Shown: in pieces, positions 8,847 through 17,534 of the stretch | How the letters are laid out: every line of letters starts with the position of its first letter | How positions within the stretch are numbered: position 1 is the stretch's first letter | From: Solirubrobacterales bacterium | Lineage (GTDB): Bacteria; Actinomycetota; Thermoleophilia; Solirubrobacterales; Solirubrobacteraceae | Assembly: GCA_025964155.1 (NCBI GenBank) | Contig: JAOPZJ010000147.1 | Span: forward strand, 1 to 36,687 | DNA: 36,687 nucleotides | Reading direction: 5' to 3' | Program-made: the position numbers and the translations under genes | The notes under the pieces: generated by a model | What the model was told of the DNA's origin: nothing | Database searches by the model: none | What the model saw: the letters and a program-made list of their open reading frames with translations, nothing else

Positions 8847-9295
8847 CGGCGGCCCTGCAATTGTGTCCCCGCGTGTTCGGTGACTTGATGCACTCGGGCT
8901 GCGGACATCCTCGGCGACGCGAGCAGGCAGGCCGGTTGGCTCAAGCTCAACATCGCCGACCCTTCCTTGGGCTTGGCGAGCGAGCCGGATCGAGCAACCG
9001 CATGATTGCGCGGTCGGATCGATGGCCCGGCCGAACGTGATGCTCCGCCAAGGTCGCGGCTGTCAGCCGATGCTGTGGTGAATGGCCATGTTCCACAGGC
9101 CTTGGTCCGCGGCGCACGGGATGGAGGCGTTGTCGACGAGTAGCCAACGCCAGCAGGCGGTCAGCGACACCTTCGACCAATCAGCCTCTATCTGTCTGAA
9201 CGCCCGGCTAGACCAAGCTGTTGGAGCTCCGAGCTCACCGCGTATGGACCAGTTCCCGGTGTCCCAGCGGAGCTTTGAGGTCCACCGTCGCTTCG
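8847..9295. other. Gene-free stretch
   Basis: About 450 bp without a convincing gene. Frames in both directions are short and lack domain-like patterns. A 78-codon minus-strand frame at 9063-9299 has unusual Trp/Ser content and no motif. I see no repeat or hairpin of note. Confidence 0.4.
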
Positions 9296-9613
9296 TCACC
9301 GAGTTGAGTATGTGACTACGGTCTCCTCAGACCTCCCATGCTCGGAGTTTGGCAAGGTCACCTTGATGCGGACGGTGATCTCGACGGTGCGCGCGTCCTC
9401 CCGCACGTTGACATCTTCGAGTACCGAATGAAGGCCCTACCCCGCCATCGGCAACCCGTACTCGACACGGACGCGGGCGCCGTCGACCGTGACCTCGCGC
9501 CACAGCACACTGCCGATGATCGTGCGGGTCTCCTGGGGAGGGTCATTGTCGCGAACGGCCACGATCACCCCACACAGAACGGTGACTGAGATGAGCCCAC
9601 CGGCTATTCCCAA
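9296..9613 (-). pseudogene. Membrane-anchored/secreted hypothetical protein with in-frame amber codon
   Basis: Reading from a TTG at 9613, the frame gives a hydrophobic N-terminal anchor (TLGIAGGLISVTVLCGVIVAV overlaps the start), then beta-rich sequence: VLWREVTVDGARVRVEY, then LHSVLEDVNVREDARTVEITVRIKV. Both halves look like one small extracytoplasmic protein of a type common in actinobacteria. A TAG at 9439-9437 interrupts them in the same frame. I do not recognise the family by name. It is probably a decayed gene in the same scrapyard as its neighbours. Confidence 0.4.
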
Positions 9614-10536
9614 AGTTGGGGTACAAAGTCGGCTAGGTGCTGTGTGAGGAGCTCGGTCGAAGCGCTTCGCGGTGGGTGCGTCGACCAGGTGCTGCGACGG
9701 GAGTCCGGAGGCGGGGTCAGCCGAGGAACGAGGCGTTCTCCTTAGACCTCAATCTTCCCGCCGTTCGTCCGAGCCCCGAGGGGTGTCCGTCGTCAATGTG
9801 CTGTTTGTGGCCCCGCCGGACGCTCACACGGCTGAGCTCGTTGGGGTGAAAGCCGAAGCGGTCTGTCAGTCGGCGGGCGGTGTCGGTCTCGTCCAGCCCC
9901 CCGGGGTGGGCGGCGTCGGACCCCGGTCGCGCGACTCCTCGGTATCGATGCCATGGCCCCTCGGGCGGGGATGATCTTGATGCTCGCCAGTTCGTCGCTC
10001 ACTGGCAGGCGTCCGCGGCACCTCGGCCGCTGCCGCGGCCGTGAGCACGCTCACCGTGAACACGGCGCGTAAATCCGCGCCCAGCGCGCTCGGCTGCAGG
10101 CACGAGCGCCGGCTCGCATGAGAGGGCTCACATGTGCGTGCTCCGGTCGGTCGCTCGACGACGTGCTTGCTTGCCTGCTTGCACCATCCCTTGCTCGCTG
10201 GCGAGGCGGCGTGCATACGCGAACACACGACTGCTCGCGCGCTCGTTGGCTTGACGATCCGCCCGCACGCCCTCCTGCCGACGGTCACCACCCCAGCACT
10301 CTCGCCGTGTCCTAAGCGATCACGCAGCACGACCGGTTCGCGCACCAGCCACCTCGTTGATCCCTGCCCCCAGACTCTGTGACATCGCGCCTTGCCTTCA
10401 GCCCGCGTCGTGCCTTCCCGATCGCCCCGCCCACCGCCCGTCGAGACCATCGCCCGCGCCCCCGCCAAGTGCCAGTCAGCATCCAGATCCCCCCGGCTTT
10501 GCATCTCTTCCTGCCTCCCACCGTCCCACCCCACCA
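9614..10536. other. Long stretch without a supported gene; contains 68-bp repeat copy 2
   Basis: Roughly 920 bp. It holds the second copy of the 68-bp dispersed repeat (9700-9767) and a short GCTTGC-rich imperfect simple repeat (about 10164-10183). Several minus-strand frames have protein-like fragments (for example RLTDRFGFHPNELSRVSVRR around 9840-9900) but change frame quickly, as expected of old gene debris. No intact gene is supported. Confidence 0.45.
9700..9767. repeat. 68-bp dispersed repeat, copy 2
   Basis: This matches 1141-1209 at about three quarters of positions by eye, with small gaps. It precedes inverted-repeat element copy B just as copy 1 precedes element copy A. Confidence 0.45.
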
Positions 10537-10685
10537 GGCTGCCGCTCAGCCCCGTGCTCTTGGCTTGTCTCCCGGACTGTGCCTGACCACCCGCACTCAC
10601 CCTGGACGAAGTTCATGGTGGGGGCGGGTGGTCAGGCACAGGGAGGGACGACAAACGCCCATGAACACGGGGCTGAGCGGCAGCC
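10537..10685. repeat. Nested inverted-repeat (MITE-like/hairpin) element, copy B
   Basis: The same architecture as 1841-1992. The 20-bp end repeats are at 10537-10556 and 10666-10685. The inner 21-bp stem pairs 10581-10601 with 10617-10637 (one A-G mismatch and one G-U), and the loop at 10602-10616 shares GGACGAAGTTCAT. Sequence between the outer and inner stems is less conserved than the stems. Flanks differ apart from a short CCACCAG to the left. Confidence 0.75.
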
Positions 10686-10908
10686 CAAGGTTTCGACCGG
10701 CGAACCCCACCGAAGGACCTGTCAGTGGGCTAGCGGCGCTACGCACAGAGCGCGAGCGGCGCGCCAGAGCCGCCGCCGGCGACGCCGCACACGACCCGTT
10801 CCAAGAGGCCGGCGGATTGCACCGGACCTGAGGAGCCCTTGAAGACGGCCTGGCGCTCGCCCCTCCGGTCGCCAACCGGCCTGCGCATTGCGTCGCGCAC
10901 TTCGGAGC

Positions 10909-11142
10909 ATGCAGCCATCCGAGCCTGAGACAACCACCGTAGTCGGCGTAAATCTCGACGAGCCGTTGCTGACCGCCAGCGACGTCGCCGCGCTCCTGGC
11001 AGTCCCGCGGTCCAGCATCTACGAGTACGCCCGCCGCCACCAAATGCCGCTGCCGTCAATCGGGATCGGCCGACACCGCCGGTTCTACCGATCAGAACTC
11101 GAGGCGTGGCTCACCCATCAGCGCGACCACAGCCACCGATAG
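10909..11142 (+). CDS. Excisionase-type helix-turn-helix protein (MerR-like HTH_17)
   Basis: From ATG 10909 this is a 77-residue protein. Residues about 22-70 match the excisionase/HTH_17 pattern: LLTASDVAALLAVPRSSIYEYARR (helix-turn-helix), then LPSIGIGRHRRFYRSELEAWL (wing and final helix). Such proteins are small DNA-binding partners of integrases (Xis/AlpA type) or regulators of mobile elements. The frame is intact, but no functional integrase is near; the only integrase trace is 3.6 kb away. The DNA-binding module is clear; the recombination role is inferred. Confidence 0.75.
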   Translation: MQPSEPETTTVVGVNLDEPLLTASDVAALLAVPRSSIYEYARRHQMPLPSIGIGRHRRFYRSELEAWLTHQRDHSHR

Positions 11143-11508
11143 ACCCGAGCGACGCGACACGATGTGGAGAACCGGCTTGCCCACGATCCGCTCCGACCAG
11201 ACGGAGCGACCCCCACTCCGATGCAACGGGCGACCACCGGGCGGCGGGTCCGGGCGGTCGACCGCATCTGCGCATGTCGCCGCTCCAACCACGACACCGG
11301 AGCACCGGGCCGCCCGATCGCGCATTCGTCGGCGAGGACCACGTCAGGATTCACGGGCCCGTCGCACGGTTGGTCGCGGCGGGCCAGGGGACCGGCGATG
11401 TCATCGCGACGGTCGGCGACGTAGCGGCTGGTGGTGCCGTTGGTCTGAGCTGTCCCGGGTGTGTCCACTACACCCAACACGCGGCTGTCATCGACGGATC
11501 ATCGGCGG
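11143..11508. other. Gene-free stretch
   Basis: About 365 bp between the HTH gene and the HerA remnant. Frames are short, GC-biased and motif-free. It may be decayed upstream sequence of the HerA-like gene, but no homologous segment can be read before about 11509. Confidence 0.4.
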
Positions 11509-12330
11509 AGTTCGATATAGAGCGGCTTTCGGCGCAGCTTGCACACGAATGCGTCTGACCGTCCGCTTTCGGAGCGGCTCGTGGGACGAGGGTCACACGA
11601 AATGGGGAGGCGCCGACGAGCAGGCCTGCAGCCAGTGTGCCTCGCTGCTTTCACGCGTTGAGGGCTACCTGGCAGCGCCAGAACTCGCGCCGGTCCTTCG
11701 CCCTGGGGCACTTCGAGTCTGGCCGACGTGATCGACGACTGGCTCGCCGACGACAGCCATCCCGTGTTGAGGGTGTCTCTGAGGTACCTGGCGTTTACGT
11801 CCGACATCCGGGAGGTCGTCACCAATGGAATCGGGCGCCACCTACTCGGTCTTGCGCGGGCCGGCCGGTTCTCCGACCGACCCGTTGTCGTGTGCCTCGA
11901 CGAAGCCCACCAGTTCCTCAATCGCTGGCTCGGGGATGAGTTCACCCGCTACCCCCTTGCGCGTTCGACCTAATCGCCAAGGAGGGCCGCAAGTACTCCC
12001 TTAGCCTCTGCTTGGCGACGCAGAGGGCCCCGCGACATCCCTGAGGCTGTACTGGGACAGATGGGCACGCTACTCGTCCATCGCCTCACGAACGGCGCGG
12101 ATCGTCACGTCGTGGAGCGCGCCGCTGGCGACCTTGACCGGTCTGCCGCCGCGCTGCTTCCGACGCTTGCTCCCGGCGAGGCTCTTCTCCTCGGTGTGGA
12201 CTACCCAATCCCAATGGTGATTGCGGTCGCTCCCCCCGCTTGCGCTCCGGACTCACGAGGCCCGGACTTCCAAGCCCACTGGCATGTCAGAGGCGACGCT
12301 GCGTCGCAAGCCGCTGATCGTGCCGTCTGA
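11509..12330 (+). pseudogene. HerA/DUF87-family ATPase, C-terminal half with multiple frameshifts
   Basis: Homology to HerA-like AAA ATPases can be followed through four frame changes. The segments are EFDIERLSAQLAHECV (11509-11558), TKWGGADEQACSQCASLLSR (about 11600-11700), SLADVIDDWLADDSHPVLRVSL through VVVCLDEAHQFLN with the Walker B Asp-Glu (11710-11960), FDLIAKEGRKYSLSLCLATQR (11964-12030), and MGTLLVHRLTNGADRHVVER to the usual C-terminal DSRGPDFQAHW (12061-12330). The Walker A half upstream is missing. HerA-like helicases occur in DNA repair, conjugative elements and defence islands. This copy cannot be functional. Confidence 0.75.
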
Positions 12331-12581
12331 GGCAAGCCGCCCGCCGGTTGGCGCCGACCCGCCTGCGGTGGCGTACCGTCGGCGCGCCGCCGCCGTCACG
12401 GGACCTGCTCGTCGGGCCCACGACGGCGTCGACGGCCACGCGACACCGCTACCGGCGCATAGCCGTGATGCGCCGTTGGTCACGGGCGCGATCTGGCCCG
12501 TGAACGTGGATGGTTGAGCGACGCGCGAGGACGTACTGTACATACGGCCATTCTGTACACGTGTTCTGGTAGCGTCGTCTG
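12331..12581. promoter_or_regulatory. Upstream region with twin TGTACA palindromes
   Basis: TGTACA occurs at 12537-12542 and 12554-12559 (17 bp centre to centre), just before the membrane-protein ATG at 12582. The spacing, a little under two helical turns, suits a dimeric repressor or a TetR-type operator. GTAC-rich palindromes also precede other catabolic units in the window. No ribosome binding site is obvious. The rest of this 250-bp stretch shows nothing recognisable. Confidence 0.4.
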
Positions 12582-13403
12582 ATGGACGGTCCGCCGCAGT
12601 ACGCGCTTTCAAATGCTGTCGAGGGGCGTGCGATTGCGCTGACCGGAGTGCTCGCCGTTGGGGCGTTCGCCTTCTGCGTCTTTAGGGGATGGCGGGAGCG
12701 ATCGATGCTTCCGGTGTACCTGTTCGCTGCCGGGGCGCTGGGTGTGGTCCTGGAGCCGTATACGAATGTTCTTGGGCTCGCGGCATATCCGGAGATCGGC
12801 CAGGCGACGTGGCTGCGTTCGCTCGGGCGCGACATCCCGGTGTACGTCGGGCTGATCTACCTGTTCTATTGGGCTCCGATGTGGTTGCTGCTCGTGGACT
12901 GGTTTGCCGCCGGCATCCGCGTCCGGACCTATTGGATGCTGTGCGGAGCACTCGTCATCGGGGCGCTCGTGGTCGACGTGATCGCGATCCACTATCGACT
13001 CTGGGTGTTCTACGGGCAGCAGCCGTTGCGTGTCGGCGGAATGCCCGTCTGGTGGGCGTTCGCCAACAGCCACGCGCTGATCGCCAGCACCGTAGCGTTG
13101 TCATTGCTGCTGAAGGTGCTCCCACGCGGCCGGCAGTTTCTGCTGGTCGGCCTGATGCCGGCGATCATGGTGGCAGCGCACACGGGCGGCTCAGTCGCGG
13201 CGACCTGTACGGTCGGCTCGACAAACGACCGTACCGTGACTTTGTTGGGCACAAGCGCGACGGTTGTATTGATTCTCGGCCTGTTGTGGGTGTACTCGCT
13301 GGTCGTCTGCCGACCGCCGATGGCGGCCACGCAAGGAGGCGTTCGCGGGGATCGCCTAGACACTGATGACGCGCGAGAGCCGCTGGTGCGCGCTGACGCG
13401 TGA
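12582..13403 (+). CDS. Polytopic membrane protein, possibly AveC-like
   Basis: 273 residues with about seven hydrophobic helices, including ALTGVLAVGAFAFCVF, YVGLIYLFYWAPMWLLLV, YWMLCGALVIGALVVDVI, LIASTVALSLLLKVL and VVLILGLLWVYSLVV, and a short charged tail. The W/Y-rich loops (FYWAPMWLL, PVWWAFANSH) and size recall the membrane proteins labelled spirocyclase AveC-like in actinobacterial terpenoid/steroid clusters, but I cannot confirm homology. It is intact, on the plus strand, convergent with the remnant LLM oxidoreductase, and carries its own palindromic upstream region. Confidence 0.6.
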   Translation: MDGPPQYALSNAVEGRAIALTGVLAVGAFAFCVFRGWRERSMLPVYLFAAGALGVVLEPYTNVLGLAAYPEIGQATWLRSLGRDIPVYVGLIYLFYWAPMWLLLVDWFAAGIRVRTYWMLCGALVIGALVVDVIAIHYRLWVFYGQQPLRVGGMPVWWAFANSHALIASTVALSLLLKVLPRGRQFLLVGLMPAIMVAAHTGGSVAATCTVGSTNDRTVTLLGTSATVVLILGLLWVYSLVVCRPPMAATQGGVRGDRLDTDDAREPLVRADA

Positions 13404-13519
13404 GGTGGCGGCGCTCGGCCACCGCCTCCGATTGCATCGGAGGCCCGCGCGCGTTCGAGCGGGGCGCGCAGCCGGTGTGGGCAGCTGCGCTGGAGACGGC
13501 TTGCGAAGCTCTGATGCCG

Positions 13520-14158
13520 TTACGTGGCGGGGGTCGGCGCGGCGGCCGCGGCCTTGGCGCGCCAAGCTGCGATGACCGCGGCGTTCTGAGCGGGGGTGCT
13601 CCCGTAGGTGGTGATCTCGTCCACGCCGATGTCCCGCCAGCGCTGCAGCGAGGCGACGCACTCGTCGACCGAGCCGATGGCGCAGGTGTCGAGCATCCAC
13701 TGGTCAGGGATGACGTTGGCGACCTCCAGCATCTGGTGGCGATGGAAGGGGCGATCACCGATCGTGCCCTGGCCGGCCCAGAAGCGGTGGCCGCGCAGCT
13801 GTTGCACGCTGGACATCTCCCAGCCGTTCGCGACCGCGAGCGCGTCACCGTACTTCGGGTACTGCAGGTACGTGGTCGCTCGCCCGTGAGCGATCGAGCG
13901 CATCTCGCGATCGTCAAGATCCGCGGCGACGACGACGGGCTGGCAGATGCGAATCTCTGCGGGGCCGCGGTCGATCAGGTCGCATTCGTGGTGAATGCGG
14001 GTGATCGCCGCAGCCGACGCCTCCGGGCTGAACATCGGCGGCAGCATCACGCCGTCGTAGGATCTGGCGATCGCCGCGGCGGCCAGCGGGTTGCCGAAGC
14101 TCGCGTACCAGATCTGCGGTTGCTGGCCGATGTATGACGAGCCATATGGATCAGAGGA
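13520..14158 (-). pseudogene. F420-dependent LLM-class oxidoreductase, C-terminal remnant
   Basis: From YIGQQPQIWYASFGNP to the end (AWRAKAAAAAPTPAT) this matches the last 210 or so residues of the intact oxidoreductase at 25974-27107. Shared blocks include DGV.LPP...PEAS, R(I)..AADLDD/APDLDD, VIPDQWM, and DEITTYGSTP.QNA. The N-terminal 150 or so residues, which build most of the F420-binding barrel, are missing. The reading frame runs into the non-coding left end of the IS110 element near 14160. Insertion, with deletion of adjacent DNA, removed the 5' part. The remnant lies at the far end of the minus-strand catabolic gene group and was probably its second LLM gene. Confidence 0.8.
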
Positions 14159-14159
14159 T

Positions 14160-15360
14160 CCTCCTTCCAGGGCAAACCCTGGAAATGAAGTCTCCGTCTT
14201 GGTGAGAGCCTGCGCCTTGCGTTGCGGTGACGCGACGCGTGGTGGATGGTCCTTGACGGCGTCGAGCTGACCCGAGTCTCCGTTGTCGCCTCGGTGAGGC
14301 TGACCTCGGTTTGAGTTGTTCGCTCGGCGCCGTTCAAGGACCGCCGGCGTGACCTGATAGGAGCGTGGCTGCGCCCCAACCAAGACATGTCCGCCGGTCG
14401 TCCGCTTCCACGGCAGATCGACAAGAAGGGACATCAGCATGGTGACGATCGGGATCGACCCGCACAAGGACACGCACTGGGCCGTCGCGGTCGACGCGGT
14501 CGGCCGACAGGTCGCCGACCGCAAGGCCCGGGCGGTCCGTGACGGGTTCGGCGAGCTGCTCGCCTGGGCCCGCAACCTCCATGACGATCGTGTCTGGATT
14601 ATGGAGGACTGCCGACGGGCCGCGCTCAAAGAGGGCATCGAGAACCTCCCGACAGCACAGCTGGCTGGGATCGAGCTCGAGATCCGGCTGCTGCATCGCC
14701 ATCACCAGCGCCTTGTGCGGCAACGCACCGCGCTGGTCAACGACCTGCGCTGGAACCTTCACGACCTGTGGCCCGATCTCAAGCCTCCAGCCCGCGGACT
14801 GAACAGTCTGCGACTCCAGGAGCAGCTTGCCCGCCGGCTTGCCCGTACGGCCGCGACCGCGCGCGTGCGGATCGCCCGCGACGAGCTGCGCCGCATCCGC
14901 GAGCTAACGCGCTCGATCGCCGAACTGATCCGCGAGATGCAAGCCCTCGTTCGCCAGGCCGCCCCGCAGCTTCTGGCTGAAACCGGGATCGGACCGATCA
15001 CCGGCGCACAGCTGATCGGCGAGATCGCCGGCATCCAGCGTTTCGCTAGCGACGCGAAGCTCGCCCGTCTTGCCGGCTGCGCGCCGATACCTGTCTCCTC
15101 TGGCCGGACCGATCGCCACCGCCTCGACCGCGGCGGCAACCGACAGCTCAACAACGCCATCCACACGATCGCGCTCACGCGCCTGCGCCACGACCCGCAG
15201 ACCGCGATCTACGTCGCTCGCCAGCGCCAGGCCGGCAAGACCCACCGCGAAGCGATCCGCTGCCTCAAACGGCACCTCGTCCGACGCATCTACCGGCTCC
15301 TCACCGACCCGAGGAGCATCCCGCAGACCGCCTGCTTGACATAGGAGACTCAGACCCAGC
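14160..15360 (+). mobile_element. IS110-family insertion sequence (degenerate)
   Basis: The boundaries are approximate: the left is set where the LLM homology ends, the right just past the transposase stop. There are no terminal inverted repeats, as usual for IS110. About 275 bp of non-coding DNA precede the transposase, the place where IS110-group elements encode their bridge RNA. An 8-bp perfect hairpin (14165-14172 with 14177-14184, loop CAAA) opens this region. GAGTCTCC at 14274-14281 is complementary to GGAGACTC at the right end (15344-15351), a possible donor-guide pairing. AGTCTCCGT occurs twice (14189-14197, 14275-14283). Confidence 0.7.
14439..15344 (+). CDS. IS110-family transposase with internal deletion
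   Basis: 301 residues, where intact members have nearer 370-400. The N-terminal RuvC-like DEDD domain starts normally (GIDPHKDTHWAVAV with the first Asp, residue 6; WIMEDC with Glu 56). It then jumps at about residue 60 directly to ALKEGIENLPTAQLAGIELEIRLL. The usual stretch between them, with the conserved K-S/T-D-x-x-D-A acidic pair, is absent. The Tnp_20 part is complete: LLAETGIGPITGAQLIGEI, then PVSSGRTDRHRL...GGNRQLN with the catalytic-type Ser (220/221), then HREAIRCLKRHLVRRIY. The frame is preserved across the gap. Loss of two of the four DEDD residues should abolish activity. The ATG at 14439 has GAAGGGA upstream. Confidence 0.85.
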   Translation: MVTIGIDPHKDTHWAVAVDAVGRQVADRKARAVRDGFGELLAWARNLHDDRVWIMEDCRRAALKEGIENLPTAQLAGIELEIRLLHRHHQRLVRQRTALVNDLRWNLHDLWPDLKPPARGLNSLRLQEQLARRLARTAATARVRIARDELRRIRELTRSIAELIREMQALVRQAAPQLLAETGIGPITGAQLIGEIAGIQRFASDAKLARLAGCAPIPVSSGRTDRHRLDRGGNRQLNNAIHTIALTRLRHDPQTAIYVARQRQAGKTHREAIRCLKRHLVRRIYRLLTDPRSIPQTACLT

Positions 15361-15421
15361 ATGCCTCATTCGCCGAGCGATCCCAGGCGTCGAACGTGCA
15401 GTACTCACTCCACGTGGTCAT
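15361..15421 (-). pseudogene. 5' stub of an unknown gene cut by IS110
   Basis: An ATG at 15421 begins MTTWSEYCTFDAWDRSANE and then runs into the IS110 right end, where the frame stops after a few foreign residues. It lies 33 bp downstream of the frameshifted CrtC/AttH-like gene on the same strand, so it was probably the next gene of that group. The peptide is not the start of the LLM oxidoreductase found on the other side of the IS, so at least one gene's worth of DNA has been lost. I do not recognise the family. Confidence 0.4.
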
Positions 15422-15454
15422 GGCGGGCGCCTCGCGTTCGGGGCCTTGGGGGAG

Positions 15455-16238
15455 TCAGACGGGGGTGTACTGGCGGGAGAGGCGCGAGATGGTCCGCTCG
15501 CTGCCGTCCTCGAACCTCAGCACGGCTCGGCGCAGCAGAATCGGGTCGTAGGTAAACCGCATCTGCGTCAGTCGCAGCGCCCCGTCGTCGCTGAGGATGA
15601 AGCCGTCGGTGATTGCCTGCCCGTCGGACGTGACGTTGCGCACCGCCGTGAAGTCGAAGTCCTCAAAGGTGGCGCAGAAGCCGACGCCGTCGATCCACAG
15701 TTTCGGTTCATCACGGTAGCCCCAGGTTCGGTCGCGGATGCCGCGGCAGTTCAGGGTGATCGTCTCGCCGCCGATCGTCATCGTCCCGGTGACGTTCACG
15801 CCTTGTTGGAAATGCTCCATCGTGGACTCGCCGATGATTCCGAAGACGCCGAGCTCGCTGTAGTTGCCCACACAGAACCGCGGCGTGTAGCAGACGTCCG
15901 CGCTGAGCTCGGCGGCGTTCACGGTGACTCGGCCGCACGGGTCGAAATCGATGTGCTCGCCGGTGAAGGTATTGCGATCAAGCTCCTCCTGGAAATCGAC
16001 GGGCAATGCCTCCGCGGACGACGGTGAAGCGCGTGCGGCGGCCAGCACCGTTCGGGGAGACGGAGACGGGCGCCTCGCCGTAGATCGGGTTCTCGCCGAG
16101 AGACCAGAACGCGAAGAAGGCGTTGTCGTTGTAGACGGGGTCGTCCGGGCCTGCGGCATCGACGTGAACCGGTTCGCCGTTTGGACCCCAGTCGGTCGTG
16201 TTGCTCACGATAGGCCGCCGGGCCTCGTGCGTACTCAT
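15455..16238 (-). pseudogene. CrtC/AttH-like (DUF7064-type) paralogue 3, frameshifted
   Basis: The ATG at 16238 overlaps the upstream paralogue's stop (ATGA), so translation would be coupled. The first 75 or so residues (PVYNDNAFFAFWSLGENPIY, VSVSPNGAGRRTRFTV) read in one frame, which then stops. From ALPVDFQEELDRNTFTGEHIDFD to the end the homology is in another frame. One base lost or gained near 16005-16030 explains it. The second part carries the family hallmark LNCRGIRDRTWGYRDEP, followed by strand-rich sequence ending RLSRQYTPV. Without the shift it would be about 260 residues, shorter than its two relatives. A sequencing error is possible, but it lies at the damaged end of the gene group. 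Confidence 0.7.
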
Positions 16239-17227
16239 GCTTCTGCACCTCCGCCGCGCAGGTGCCGGACGTAGTCGGGCCAGAATGCGTCTTGGACCTC
16301 GCCGCGGATGACGGTCCCGTCGTCGAGCTGCCAGGCGACCGGGCACCAGTGGGTCTGGATCATCGCCCAGGGTGAGAACGGCAAGCACCCGAGGAGTGTC
16401 GCCTGGAGGCTGTGCTCCTGCCCGTGATCATCAGTGAGCCCGACCCGGATGGCGGTGGGTCTCAGCGTCTGTTGATCGCGCGTGCAGGTGCGGGTCATCG
16501 ACACGAGCTTGCGCAGCTGGCCGTCGCGCCAGATCCACCCGTCCTTTAGCTGCTTGGCTGCCGGCACGTCGTAGAGGCCGGCCCAGTCGGCTGTGTCGGG
16601 GTCGTCGGTCCCGCTGAACGTGAAAGCGATGTTCCCGTCCGCGGAGGCGCCGACGGCGAAGCCGATCGGTGGGTGCGCCATGGCGCCTTCGGGTCGGGGC
16701 TCGCCCCATGAGCGGTCGCGCATCGCTACGCAGTCGATCGTGTAGGTGTCGCTGCCGAGGACCAGCTCCCCGCGGGCAAGCATCGGCTGCTCGAAATGCG
16801 CGTTGTTTCCACGGACGACGGGCGGGATGACGCCCGTCGTGCGTAGCTGCAGCGAGGTGCCTGATGCGGGGTCGCGGTAGCGGATGATGTGCTGTGCCAG
16901 CGGCTCGACGACCTCGATCTCCAACCCGAGCGCCGGCACGCTGACGACGTCGCCGTCGGTCGTCGGCCAGGGGAGGTGGTGCTCGTAGTGGAAGTGCTCG
17001 GCATCCATGCGATGGGCTTTGACGCCGCGGAAGATCCACACACCCGCTGAGGTGGTGCTCAGGTTCGGGTGGGCCCAGAGGTAGACGCCGCCGTGGAGGC
17101 CCGAGGGCTCGTGGAAGAACGAGAACCAGTACGTCTCCGCGACCGCGGGGTGCTGGTTGGGAGGGTTTGGATGCAGCCGATCGGCGTCGGGGCCGACCGA
17201 GCCGAACCCCGGAACATCGCTGCTCAT
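16235..17227 (-). CDS. CrtC/AttH-like (DUF7064-type) paralogue 2
   Basis: From ATG 17227 this is 330 residues; an ATG at 17263 is the alternative. The N-terminal half has the aromatic first strands of the CrtC/AttH lipocalin-like superfamily (ETYWFSFFHEPSGLHGGVYLW), then strand-rich sequence. At residues 165-176 is IDCVAMRDRSWG, the block shared by all three paralogues here. The second half (IGFAVGASADGNIAFTFSGTDD, HSLQATLLGCLPF) is another beta domain. No signal peptide is seen. Relatives of this fold hydrate, isomerise or cyclise hydrophobic terpenoids; what this subfamily does is unknown to me. It follows the Mo-oxidoreductase gene after 307 bp and overlaps the next paralogue by four bases. 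Confidence 0.65.
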   Translation of the reverse strand: MSSDVPGFGSVGPDADRLHPNPPNQHPAVAETYWFSFFHEPSGLHGGVYLWAHPNLSTTSAGVWIFRGVKAHRMDAEHFHYEHHLPWPTTDGDVVSVPALGLEIEVVEPLAQHIIRYRDPASGTSLQLRTTGVIPPVVRGNNAHFEQPMLARGELVLGSDTYTIDCVAMRDRSWGEPRPEGAMAHPPIGFAVGASADGNIAFTFSGTDDPDTADWAGLYDVPAAKQLKDGWIWRDGQLRKLVSMTRTCTRDQQTLRPTAIRVGLTDDHGQEHSLQATLLGCLPFSPWAMIQTHWCPVAWQLDDGTVIRGEVQDAFWPDYVRHLRGGGAEA

Positions 17228-17534
17228 GAAACCGGCCTGTTCGGATGTGGGCATCGACCTCATCCGCCCGTTTCGGGGGTGTTCCGGCGGGCACCGGCAG
17301 ACTCGACCACGGCGTTGCTTCTCCGGCTGACGGGGGTCTCCGTCGACAGGCGGCAGCTGATGGTGAGGAGTGGACTGTCCACGATGCGCTCGTTTCGCTC
17401 AGGTGACGGGGAATGCGATGCGCAGCGGGCAGCGGGCGCCGCGCGGTTGGGCGAACGGGACGCTGCAGCTCGCGCGCGTGACACGGGCTTGACGTCACAC
17501 GTGATGCGCACCGCTGGCGCGCCGGTGAGGCTGC
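17228..17534. other. Intergenic gap inside the catabolic group
   Basis: About 307 bp between the Mo-oxidoreductase stop and the next start. One minus-strand frame spans it but has Ser/Arg-rich, motif-free sequence. It may contain an internal promoter, but I cannot point to a convincing -35/-10 pair or operator. Confidence 0.35.

Noticed and set aside
10164-10183. GCTTGC simple repeat as a possible CRISPR or iteron array
   Set aside because: Too short and irregular, with no spacers or flanking cas/rep genes. No CRISPR array was seen in the window.
9866-10600. 244-codon minus-strand frame
   Set aside because: Runs through the hairpin element and repeat-rich DNA, with Ser/Arg/Gly-rich motif-free sequence.
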